Assembly: GCF_027887165.1 (NCBI RefSeq)
Contig: NC_077228.1
Coordinates: forward strand, 102,395,362 to 102,459,361
Length of the DNA: 64,000 nucleotides
From: Monodelphis domestica
Lineage: Eukaryota > Chordata > Mammalia > Didelphimorphia > Didelphidae
Reading direction: 5' to 3'
The translations under genes were made by a program, and so were the position numbers. This document shows positions 27,601 through 39,600 of this stretch, one piece after another (position 1 is the first letter of the stretch; each line of letters starts with the position of its first letter). The notes beneath the pieces are model-generated. The model searched no databases. It was not told where the DNA came from and saw only the letters and a list, made by a program, of their open reading frames with translations.

Positions 27601-30600
27601 TCCATCTGTTAATTAAAATTCCAGTACTACAAAATATGTTGTTGGCAGCTTTGGCATTTTTGTAAGCTATAAAAGGTTTTATAATAAATCAGCCTAAGAA
27701 TGTTCCTCCCTTTCCAAGTATATAATTAAATTAAGTCCTTAACTTTTCTCCACACAAAAAATTTTATTAAAATTCTATACCTCATAGAGTTCTTTCATTG
27801 CTGCAAGTTTAGATTCAAATTTTTCCAAGCTCCAGAAAGTCGAAATGCCCAGTTGAACATTACGAACCTGGACTTGAACAGAAGGCTCGGTACTATTTCC
27901 TTTGCTTGATATATCATGCCTGAATGGAAGGGAAAAAAAATTAAACATTTACCCTTAAAAAAATGTAATATGTTTGGAATATTTTCTTAACTAGAATAAG
28001 ACACTAAAAATTTTATAAAATGACAAAAATTCTTCTGTAATTAAATATTTGTATAATAGCAAAAAAATACTTAATATGAATTGTGTAAAGCAGTTTGCAA
28101 TATTGCGCGAACTATCATTCAAAAAAAACCTCAGCAAAGATAACATGCTATTTTAACAATGAGAAGATATTATTAATATTTTAAATTCATCTTTAGATAC
28201 TTTAATGGGATCAAATGCCAATTTGAAAGTTTCCTCCAACACTGGAGATTTCAATCTATCAATATACCTCTCTCATCCATGTCCATCCATAATTTCATCT
28301 AAAGGATCTATGCAACATGTTAAAAGACCTTCCTCACTTTCTCCTGACATCATGATGGTACCAGTGGAATGCTGTCTACCTTTCAATGCTTGTTTTCACC
28401 TATGTGAGCAGCTCATCTTTTGTTTCTAGTCTACTTTTCTTTGTTGACATCCTTTGCTCCTATTCTACTTCAAAGCCCTTCCTTGGTTATATATTGGAGC
28501 CTGCTCAAACCCCACGAAGAGCCTCTGACTATTGCCCCTTTTAATTCTTCAGAGAGTAGTCTGCCAAGAAAAGACTAACACACTGGCTAATAAATTTACA
28601 TGAAAATGACAAGCTTCAGAGCTACAAAAGTTCAATTCAAAGAACAATGAGGTTAATTTAAAATTTTGTAAAAGTAAGAATTGTTAATAGCCATGTTGCT
28701 TTGTAGAATTCTTATTTTAAAAGTGGTATAGTGCTACTGCATGAAACCCAACATCATAGCATCATATTTGGTTAATGCAGACTTGAAAAGAGTCTTCAAA
28801 ATTCAAGTATAAAAATTTTTTTTATCTAAAGTTCAGGTTGTGATAAACACAGCTTCCCTATATGTACTCAAAATATGTAAACTGACATATTTAATCTCAG
28901 GTAAGAATTCCTACCCCCCACTTAACTACTTGTTGGGAGTATTAAGTTGCATAGGCAAAAGGTAGAAGTGCCAGAAGCAGTGAAAGCAACTCAACATCAA
29001 AATCCACCATAGGTGTGGCAACCAGGAGTAACAGATCTACTCTTATACATCATACCCAAGACTCAGGCAATAGCTGTCACAAGACTATCATTAACAGTAG
29101 CTAACTAGTTAGTAACAACTAGGTACTCAACAAATACTTGTCGAATTAATTTTTAAAATCACACAGGCCATTACAATTCTGTGCAGAAACAAACAGACCC
29201 ACTACTGGCAAAACTAGTTATGAAAATAAATTTCTCTACAACTGTGGTGAAAGAACATTTTGGTCAGAGCAAAAATGAATCTCACTAACTTGCTAAACCA
29301 AGATTTTTATTAAACCAATGGACATGAAAACCTATTATAAACTAAGTGAAAGACATCTTTCTGAGATATCGATATTGTTTTAAACCAAAAGACAATGCTA
29401 CAGAAGTAAGGCACTCAAACTATTAGAGCACATGAATTTAAATTTAAATTTTGTATTTATTCAGAATTAATAACCTCCTTGACTTTCATTTATAGAAATG
29501 TCTGTGGAATTCCTTCACTTAATTGAGGTTAGCCACTCCAGCATCATGAAATATCCATTCAATTTCACTATATCAATCCAATGAAGTAATCTCGTTACTC
29601 AGGGTCTAATGCCTTCTTTTTGTAATGAAGCTAAAAGAATCATGGGTCTTATTAAGATGCATTCCTTCCACCTTCACTTATTTTATGAGTCAATATACAA
29701 TCTATTTCTAGGTCTTCCTATGAATGATTAAAAATTGAAAGAAAAATAACCATTCTTTAAAAAAATTTTATCAATGCCTAATATTTTTATATTGCATTGA
29801 TTTCTGAATATATCTCTCCTTTCCCCTTTGTAAGCCATTGTCTAATAACCACATGTCCACAATGGCCTCATACTATATGCCATACTTAAGAGTCCCTACC
29901 CCACTTCTATAATGAAGAGAGGAAACACTTTTTTGACTATCCTCTGAGTCCAAGATTGGTTATTATAATTACAGAATAAACGTTCTGTTTAGAACAATTG
30001 TTCTTTAAAACAAACTTTGGAAACAAAATGCTTGCAGAGATATTTCAGGTTTTCAAGAATTTAGAACTGTTACCTTCTCTTATCTGACCAACAAATACCA
30101 AGCTAGTTTCCCAGTCATATTTCCTCTAGATTATCCTGTCTGGCTTCTCTGCTATTCACCATTAAATACAAAAATAATTTACAAATTATGAATGCATAGT
30201 GGCATTTGGGGTTATAGTCTTCACAAAGTTTTGATATAGTTCTATACACTAAAATGTTAAGAATCTCCAGATAATTGTAAAAAATGCAATTAAAATTCCA
30301 AGGGGGTGAGGGATGTAGAAGAAGGTAGAATGCATTTTATAGTCAACTAATAATATCACTTAATAATAATCACTCACCTACAAAAAACATAACACTTTCT
30401 TAATTTGTTGCTAATGGTGTTCGCTTCTTGGATCATCATTGAGAGCTTCATGAAATTCCAATTAGGCTGAACTAGTGCAAAACAAATGATAAACTGAGTA
30501 AGAATAATTGTTTTCCTAAGAAAAGCAACATTTCAAAAGGTTATTAGAATTTTGAGGTGCTTATAATTAATGACTGACACTTATAATATTGCACTTTAAA

Positions 30601-33600
30601 GTATTAAAAAATATTTAAAGCATAATTTCATTTGAGTCTCACAACTCAGATGAGTACAAGTATTATTATCTCCATTATACAGATGGGGAAACCAAGACTA
30701 AGAGAGCAAGCTGCTTGTTGTCATACACTTATAATGGGTCAGAAGCTGGATTAAAAGCTAAATCTTCCCTATTATGAGTCCAACTACTCTATCCATTATG
30801 CAACATTACTTCTCTTTTTAACTGTATAGTGTAGAACCCCCCCAGACCAAGTGCCATGCCCATGCCCCACCCAGACCACATTCAGTGCTCCTCCCCACAC
30901 TGAGTGCCAGGCAAACTGCTTCCCCCCTTCCCCCCCTTACTCCACCCAGGGGAGGAAGGAAGCACTCCCATTGGACTGCTGGGCAGGAGGTGGGTAATGT
31001 AGTCAGGCTTGGGGAAAAGGAGAGTCAAGGGTCTCAAGTACTCTGCTCCCCTCTAATTATGTAAGCTATGATCCCCTCAAACATGACTCCTTTTCAACCT
31101 GTGTGAAGTGGAAATTGAGGGGACCTTGAAAATTCCAAAGTATACCCTCTTTAGCTACTATCCAAGGAACCAGAAGCCATTTCAAATGCAACACTTTATT
31201 GAAAGATAGAAAGAAGTAGGCCAGAAAAAAAGAAAAAATCAAAAAAGCTCCAGCTTACAGGAAAACCCCTTATTTATAGGAAAATATAACCTTCAGGTTA
31301 AATGACATCATCCTAACCCATCTCATTCCAGCCTTCCTGATGTGAGTATCCTTCAAATTAACCTTTTTAGCAAATGGTCAAAAGCTGAAGTCAGATTTTA
31401 ATCTGGATGCAGGGCTGATTGGGAGATGCGACCTCTGACAAGCCACTATTATATTTTCCAGAGTTTCTAGCCCACCTGGTCTCCCTCAGGCAGGCACCCC
31501 TTTGAATGAAAATTGAACAGGCTAGTAAGAGGTGAGGGGACTAAGAATGCAAAGTAAAGCAGCCCAAGGTTGCTTGTGAAAGGAATTGGGAAAGGGAGCT
31601 GTAGAACATTGAAGAGGCTATTAGCCTGGCCTCAGGTTCATAAAACTTACTCCTAAATCACTGGACTACAGTTTTGAACATTTTTAAAGTACAAACTCAA
31701 AAGACATCCCAAAATCCCAAAAATACTTTGTATAGTAAAGACACTGGTTACTTTTACTAATAAAGACACATGTTGTTTCTGTCTCAATCAGGCCAAAGGT
31801 AATTAAGAGGCCATTGTACTCTGAATGGGATGAGGCAATCTTGTCCTACAAGAGATGCTATCTTGTAGAGACCTATTTACTAACTCCTAAATGGGGAGGG
31901 GGAAGGGAGTAACCCACCTTCAATTCGCTCAGGTATTCTAGTTAGGAATTCTAGCGAACTCTGTGCTGCAGAGATAGGCACACTGGGACCTTGGGGCTTT
32001 GGGTCCTTGGAAGGCATGCCCACAGAGAGGTCTCTGCATGCCATCTCTGGCACACATGCCATACGTTTGCCATCATGGGTGTAGAAGACAAGATATATAA
32101 TTGAAAGACAAGATGCATTTGGATCCTAAATTTCACTTATCTATGTAAATGTCATGTAAGAAACTTGTGGGCAGTCTCTTTTTTTAAAACTTTGTATCCT
32201 AGGGGGCAGCTGGGTAGCTCAGTGGATTGAGAACCAGGCCTAGAGACGGGAGGTCCTAGGTTCAAATATGGCCTCAGACATTTCCCAGCTGTGTGACCCT
32301 GGGCAAGTCACTTGACCCCCATTGCCTAGCCCTTACCACTCTTCTGCCTTGGAGCCAGTACACAGTATTGACTCCAAGACAGAAGGTAAGGGTTTTAAAA
32401 TTTAAAAAAATAAATAAAAATAAATAAAAATAAAAAAAACTTTGTATCATAAGCATTTATATACTCCCTTACACGTATACTTGTTTTTATAAGATAATAT
32501 GTACAGCTTTACATTAAGATGCATACCAATATTCTCCATCACTCACTTGTTAACATTTTATCTTTGTTATTCCGATTCTGTTGTAGAATCTGTACCTCTT
32601 TAACAATTTTCTGCTTCTCAGCCTCCAAAGCTTCAAGAATCTTCGCATGCCGAACAGTATGATCTTCTAAGGCCTAAATAATATCCATTTGTATAGATCA
32701 TGCAAGAGATAAAAAAGAATCCCCAAATATACTGATCACATTTATACTTTATGATTAAGCTTTGCTTTGTAGCATATTACAAGCATATTAAGTTATAAAA
32801 TTGTACCAAGTTGCCTGTATTTTTGTTTCATAATGAATGCATTAATTGGGTTTTTTATAACAAAATTAACTTTTTTCATCTGAAAATTCTGATGAAAAGC
32901 AAAAAAATTTTACCAACATATATGATCATAAGCATTAGTGACTGTGAAAAAGTATATTAGATATCATTTTAAGAACAACACTTGCATATGTCTATTTTTT
33001 TAACTCACACAGACACCACTCTAGTTTGGACCAGGCCCTAATTATCTTTCCCCAGGATTAAGATCCAGAGTTCTAGCCTCAAGTCTTTCTCATTCTAATT
33101 CATCCTCCTAAAGCAAATATCACTTCCCCTACCTTGATGACCCAAATTCTAATGGCTCCTTATTCCTTCTAGGAACAAATATAAACTCTTCTATTTGGCA
33201 TTTAAGGCTCTTAACCTAGCCCCTTCCTATCTTTCTTTCATGTTTTTTAAATATGTGACTTGACTTCCCTCCAAACACTTTCTGGACCATTCACACTGGC
33301 CTACTTGCTATTCATTATATATACACTCCATTTTCTGTCTCGAAACTTTTATACTGGCTGTCCCCCATGTATGGAAAGTTCTTCTTTCTAAATTCTACCT
33401 CATAGAATCCTCAGTTTCCATTAAGACCCATCTCAAGCAACATCTCATCTAGGAGTTTAGTGAACCTTCCATGAACCCATGAAAAAGAGTTCCTCTTCCC
33501 AGGTGTTTGTGACATACTATTCCTGCTGAGTACGCAAAAACATAGAATTCTCAGTTCAAGGCTGCATGAACAGTTCCAAGATCTCCTGAAAACTGGTCAA

Positions 33601-36600
33601 CTCCCCTGTTCACAATCTGGGGAGGGTTGGGGAGGATAGGTTGTTTCTCTCAAGGGGAGCTTTAAAACCTGTATAGCAGCACACAATAAATGTTCATTAT
33701 CCCTGCTTTGATAATGTTCCAGCCTTTCGTTCTTGTGACTCCTTAGCAGTCCCCTATTGTGACTCTGTAGATGTCCCCAGCATAGGAGGCCTTTCCCAGT
33801 TCACCCAGTTGCTACTTTACAGCTATATTCCATCTAATCTGAATATATCTTGTATGAATCCATTTATATACAGAATATATATATTCTCCACATAAGAATA
33901 CACTCTCCTTGAGGGCAGGAACTATTTTTGGCTATTTCTTTGTGTCCTCCATGATAAGAACATGATAAACACTTAACAAAAGTTTGTTTGTCACACAAAA
34001 TAAGTTTTACTATAAAACAATGTCTATTTGTCATACTTCATTTTGAAGAAAGATAGATAGGACTCCATGCTCCTCTGTTAGAAGGTACTCTAGTATTATT
34101 AAGGTTATAAAAAATGATTAGTATTTTGGAGCCTGGGAACAAAAGAAGGTATTGTATGAGAAAGGTACAATATTCCTTAGTTATTTACATTATTTGAAAC
34201 TTTTGTCAAGTAGTTCAACTATGCGTAGTATTTATTAGGAAAGGCTCTCTGCTTTGAAGAGGAGGGAGACTAAAGAGAAGGGGAAAAGAGATGAATTGCC
34301 CTTTTAGCTAAACTTTGAATATTTCATCCAGAAATGAAAGATGAAGGGAAGGAGAAGGAAGAGATATACTAGATTTATAAAAGAGAAAGAAGAATAAAAT
34401 TCTGCAGGAATGGATCTATCCATAATGCATCTGTTCTGGCTCCACAGTGGGAAAAAGAAGATATTATCAGAATAACTTTGGCTGGGCAAGAAAGTACTTT
34501 CTCATTTGTGTGACTATTTTTACAACTCCTTGCAAGTCTTTCAAAAACCACTTTCTTTCAAGATCCCAAAAGCAAGAAAAAAGGGCTAATATTTTCCTTC
34601 TAGCTATTCAAACTAACTTCTGGATTTGCAATTACCTGTTTTGTAGCCAAAGTCTCCATTTCTAATCGCTTCTTATTAACGTGGACTTTCTGTTCGAGAT
34701 GTTGCTTTGCTTTTTCTAATTCCTGGATTTTGTCATTAGCCTTTTGGTTATTTATTTCCTGCATTTTCTTCCTCTCAGATTCTTCTTTCTTATAAATAAC
34801 AACAATGAAAACAATGGCCAGAGAACACAATGAAAACTATCTTTAAAAAATTTTTTTTTTTTACCTTTTGTCTTAGTATCAATTCTAAGGCAGAACAGTG
34901 GCAAGGGCGAGGCACCTGGGGTTAAATGACTTTCCCAGGATTGCACAGCTAGGAAGTTTCTGAGGCCACATTTGAATCCAGATCTTCCTGGTCTGGTATT
35001 ATACCTACTGCCCCTGAATACCATCTTTAAAGCAAGAATTCAGGTACAACAGAAGGATTCTGGATTAGGAAGTTGAAAGACAGGATTTCAAGTCTTAGTT
35101 TATATACTTTGGGTAAACTGTTTAAACAACCTCAGTTAGCCTCAACTTCTAATAATCGAAACAATAGTCAATGCATAAAAAGATGTATGTTTACTAACAG
35201 GAAAGTTACCACACCAATACAGCTTAGAGTAAAATTTGGATAAAAAATATTAGTGCTTTAATTTTTAAAATCTTCCCCTTCAAAAGGGGAATTTGGAATC
35301 CCAGATAATTGGAGTGTCAGATTGTAACTACCAACATAACTCTAGCTACAAGAATACATAATTTTTCTACATTTTTTTCTTCTGACCATAGCAATTACTT
35401 TCTCTACTGTCATTCTTATTATAGCAGAGATAATATGGACAAAGAGCCCCCTGTGCCACATACCCCTTAGTTGCCCAGAGTCCCCTACACGTACACACAT
35501 TCAAGGTGCAGGCTGACCCCATCACACTGTCAACACAAGGATCTGCTAAACACTAAAAATACACTAATGTTTTTTTTTTTACCAGTTCCATTTCGAGGGC
35601 TTTTATTTTACTTTCATAGGCAGTTCTTTGAGAAGACAGCTCTTGTTGGGCCATTTCTTTTGCAATCTGGATTCCTTGCATCATTTCTTCCTTAGCTTTT
35701 AATCGTGCCTCTTCTATTTCTGCTTCAAGTCTATAAAGTAACAAGAAATTTACAGTATTTAATTTTCTAACATTTGTTTCCCATGAAACAAATTCTGAAG
35801 TTCTGAAGCATCTTCAAGTGTTGCCATTGAAGTTATTTAAACTTATCTTAAAATTTTAACTATGACAACCTTGAATTTATTATATAAAATGCAATTTTAT
35901 ACCAGAAGGAAATATATTCATATTTTCTTAATACAAAGGATATCTTATATAAAAAGAAACTGGTGATGACTGAGCCAAAAATTCCATATGGAAATCAGTA
36001 ACATAAAAGTCAACTTTTGGTCATAATTTAAGAAAATAAAAGTTCTTAAATGCAAATAATGTAAGGGCTGTTATAACTCTCTAATTCGTTATATTTCAAG
36101 TTACCTGTTCTAACCTGCCTTAACTTTGATAGGTAAAACTATCATATAAAACAATTTTAAAAGACTTAAGATTAAGAGTCTGTCCTGCCCCTGTGTGAAC
36201 AAATAGGTTTCCTTCTTCAGGTTTTAATAAAGGAAGAGCAAAGAAATTAAGGAGTAAGGAGGAAAATGGGCAGTGGCAAAAATAGTGTCACCCTTTCTTA
36301 AAGGGTACCATGGAGAATAGGAAAAGTCTATTTTAAACCAGAGATGAGACTGAGGGTGTTTTGGGTTACTATGGCATCTTATTTATCTAGCCAGAATATC
36401 CTAATCAAATCTGATAAGAACTAATTCTTTTTGATAGCTGCTGTTATTTGTACTTCTGTAAGAAGGGATAGGCAAGAGATCAGAGAGATGGACATGTAGA
36501 GGTAAAGCTACTTTTAAGTCAAGGGAAAAATTATGTTCTTACTAACTAGACCAATGGTTGCTGATGGTTGTATGATGTATCACCATATAGCTAGTGTTTG

Positions 36601-39600
36601 CTTCTGTGCATATAGAATTTGACACCCAACAATATCAACAATAATACTTACTGTGATCTCTGAGCCATAAGCAATTCATTTTTTGCGAACTCAAAGTCTT
36701 TTGGACCATCATTTGTAAGAACAGACCCACAAAATGATATTTTTCCTTTCTGTACTTCTACTGGATGATTAAATCTAAAATAATGATCTCCACCAAGAAT
36801 GACACGATCACCCTCAAAAAAAGAAAAGAAGATATATATATATATGTCTGTGTATATATATTCACTAAACAAGTTTACCTGAGTGAGGGGGAATTAAGAA
36901 AAGGTTAAGGACCACCTTAGAAAAACGAGGTAGGGTAAACCACGTTTGACGATTTTATAATCTATTAAAAATTTAACAGCAATGCTAACTTTTTTAGACA
37001 CAACATTGATTTCAAACATTTTTAAAAGTATACCAAAATTAATTCTTTGTATCAATTAACTTACATGATGTAGAATTGTAGATTCAGAGATATGTTTTCC
37101 ATTTACATATGTTTTTGCATCTCCTAGTGGAATGATACTGACTGTGCCATCAAAATTTTCAATAACACTATTAAAAGAAAAAGCAAAATTATTATAAGCA
37201 TAACACACACAAAAGAGAAGGAAAACTTACTATTGTAATTAGACATCCTTATGGATTTGAGGTTTATATTTAAAGTAATATAATCAATACATATTTGCAG
37301 AAGAAACTCTATATTGTATCAGCAAGAAAAAATTAGATACAGTTAAGAAAATTATAATACAAGAAACAATTCTGTCATCAGCAGATTAGAAAACTAGAGG
37401 GTCAAGGCAGAACACACTGCTGACGTTCCAAAACATTTTCACCAATACCAAAGGCAAATCATTTTCAACATAAATATAAACATTCACAACGTTAACTATA
37501 TGTCCTTTTAATTAAAGCCTTTCTCTATATGTTTTCAAAATAAACTGTAAATTGCACAGCACTAGCATGGAAGAGTGAAAGGCCGTGGGATGACTTGAGA
37601 TGGGTCAGACCCAGAGATGCAGCCACATGCACTAAGGAGACATATACAGAATGCAGATGATGATGAAAATGATCCTAATGAAGAGCAAGGAGAGATAAAT
37701 GAACAGGAAGATAAACTTCGATATGATCCAAATGTGGCAAAAGACTAGAGCATCTGGAAAAAAGTCATCTCTTTTGGGCACAATATCATCTTTAAAACAG
37801 GTCTGGTTTTATTTCCTTTTATTTTATTTAAAAGCTAGTTTTTTCCTAGGATACCAATATATTATCCTTTGCAAAATATGCATAAATTTGCACTATTCAT
37901 GTATATGAGATAGTATTTGAGATTCTAAAGAGTACTAATGAAAAGGAAGCACAGTTGAAAACTGTCTCTGATAGTTTAACTCTATCAAATCCTCAAAAGT
38001 CACTGTAAGGATTCTAAAGATGAGGGTAGCTGGATAGCTCAGTGAATAGAGAGCCAAGCTTACAGATAGGAGGTCCTGGATTCAAACATGACCTCGGAAA
38101 CTTCCTAGCTGTGTGATTCTGGGCAAGTCACCTAACCCCAATTGCCTAGCCCTTATCTATGCCTTGGAATCAATACTTAATATTGATTCTAAGGCAGAAG
38201 GTATGGGTTTAAAAAAAGAGAGAGGGCAGCTGGGTAGCTCAGTGGATTGAGAGCCAGGTCTAGAGATGGGAGGTCCTAGGTTCAAATCTGGCCTCAGACA
38301 CTTCCTAGCTGTGTGACCCTGGGCAAGTCACTTGACCCCCATTGCCTAGCCCTTACCACTCTTCTGCCTTGGAGCCAATACACAGTATTGACTCCAAGAT
38401 GGAAGGTAAGGGGGAGGAGGAGGAGAAGGGAAGGAGGAGGAGGAGAAGGGGGTGGGGGGGAGGAGGAGGAGGAGAAGGGGGGTAGGAGGAGGAGGAGAAG
38501 GGGATGAGGAGGAGGAGGAGAAGGGAGAAGGAGGGAGGGGGGAGGAGGGAGGAGAAGAAAAATAGGATGGCTGTAGTGTATATGTGTGTATGTAAACATT
38601 TTAAACTATAATCATTTTATAGATTTATTTTTAAAATTAAAATAAAAGTCAACAGTTAAAGAAAAATGTTTAAAGATAGTTTTTATGAAATAACATACCA
38701 GTGATCATCAGCAATTAGCACCCCTGATAACTGGATATCATGACCTGAGTTTGGTTTGTTCTTCCCAACAGTAGTTTTTCCTTCTTTTATCATATAGAGT
38801 AACATTTCTGATAGTTGTGGATCTTCATTGAGATTGACAAGGTTTGGTAAGCGGTTATCCATTTTGAATGTAATTCCCGCTTTCTAGGTAAATTCATTTA
38901 AAAAAATGAATGTATAGTTAGGTGGAACAATTTTTCTACTTTAAAATGAAAATTCTACTTTTTAGGATCTAGTTACATGTCCCCAGTTGCCTATTAGATA
39001 TCTCAAATTCCACAAGTTCAAGATGGAACTGATTATCTTTTGCCAAAAACCCACCTTTATCCCAAACTTCTCAAGGCATCATCATACTTCTAATTACCTA
39101 CGTTTAGAACCCTTGATTCCTGACCAATATCCAGTCAGTTGCCAAATTTTTTCACCCCTAACTCCAGTGTCTCTTAAATACATGCCCTTTTCTCCACACT
39201 ACCTTAGTTTAGAGGCCCTTATAATCTCTTGCCTGGAATACCTCAATGACCTCCCAACTGGCCTCTCTATCATAAGCCTCTCTGCTCTCCAATTTAAACC
39301 TTTACACAGTTGCCAAAGTGATTTCCTGAAGCACAGGTCTGTCCATGCTACCACTATGCTCAATATCCTCCATTGGCTCCCTATTCCCTCTAAGACCAAA
39401 TATAAGTTCCTATTTTGCTTTTATAACCCTTTTCTAAACTTATTATACATTAATCTCCTTTCCACACACTATGGTCTAACCAAACGGACTTTCTTGCTAT
39501 TCTTCATACTTGACTCTATCTCCAAACTCTAGACCTTTGTACCCTATATTGGCAATACCCCCCACATGAATTCCTTTAAAATTCTGTTCAAGAGTCTCCC

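Noticed and set aside
34752..35024. Minus-strand frame with KVRVRHLGLSDL-like residues, also seen at 2833, 32274 and 40962
   Set aside because: These similar peptides are translations of the CORE-SINE, not a protein family.
38294..38599. 101-residue Leu/Pro/Ser-rich frame
   Set aside because: It is translation of the GGA tract complement plus SINE; low complexity, no gene evidence.
38987..39532. 181-residue plus-strand open frame
   Set aside because: The nucleotide sequence is a recognisable L2 LINE 3' region; the frame is chance openness in its pyrimidine-rich strand.
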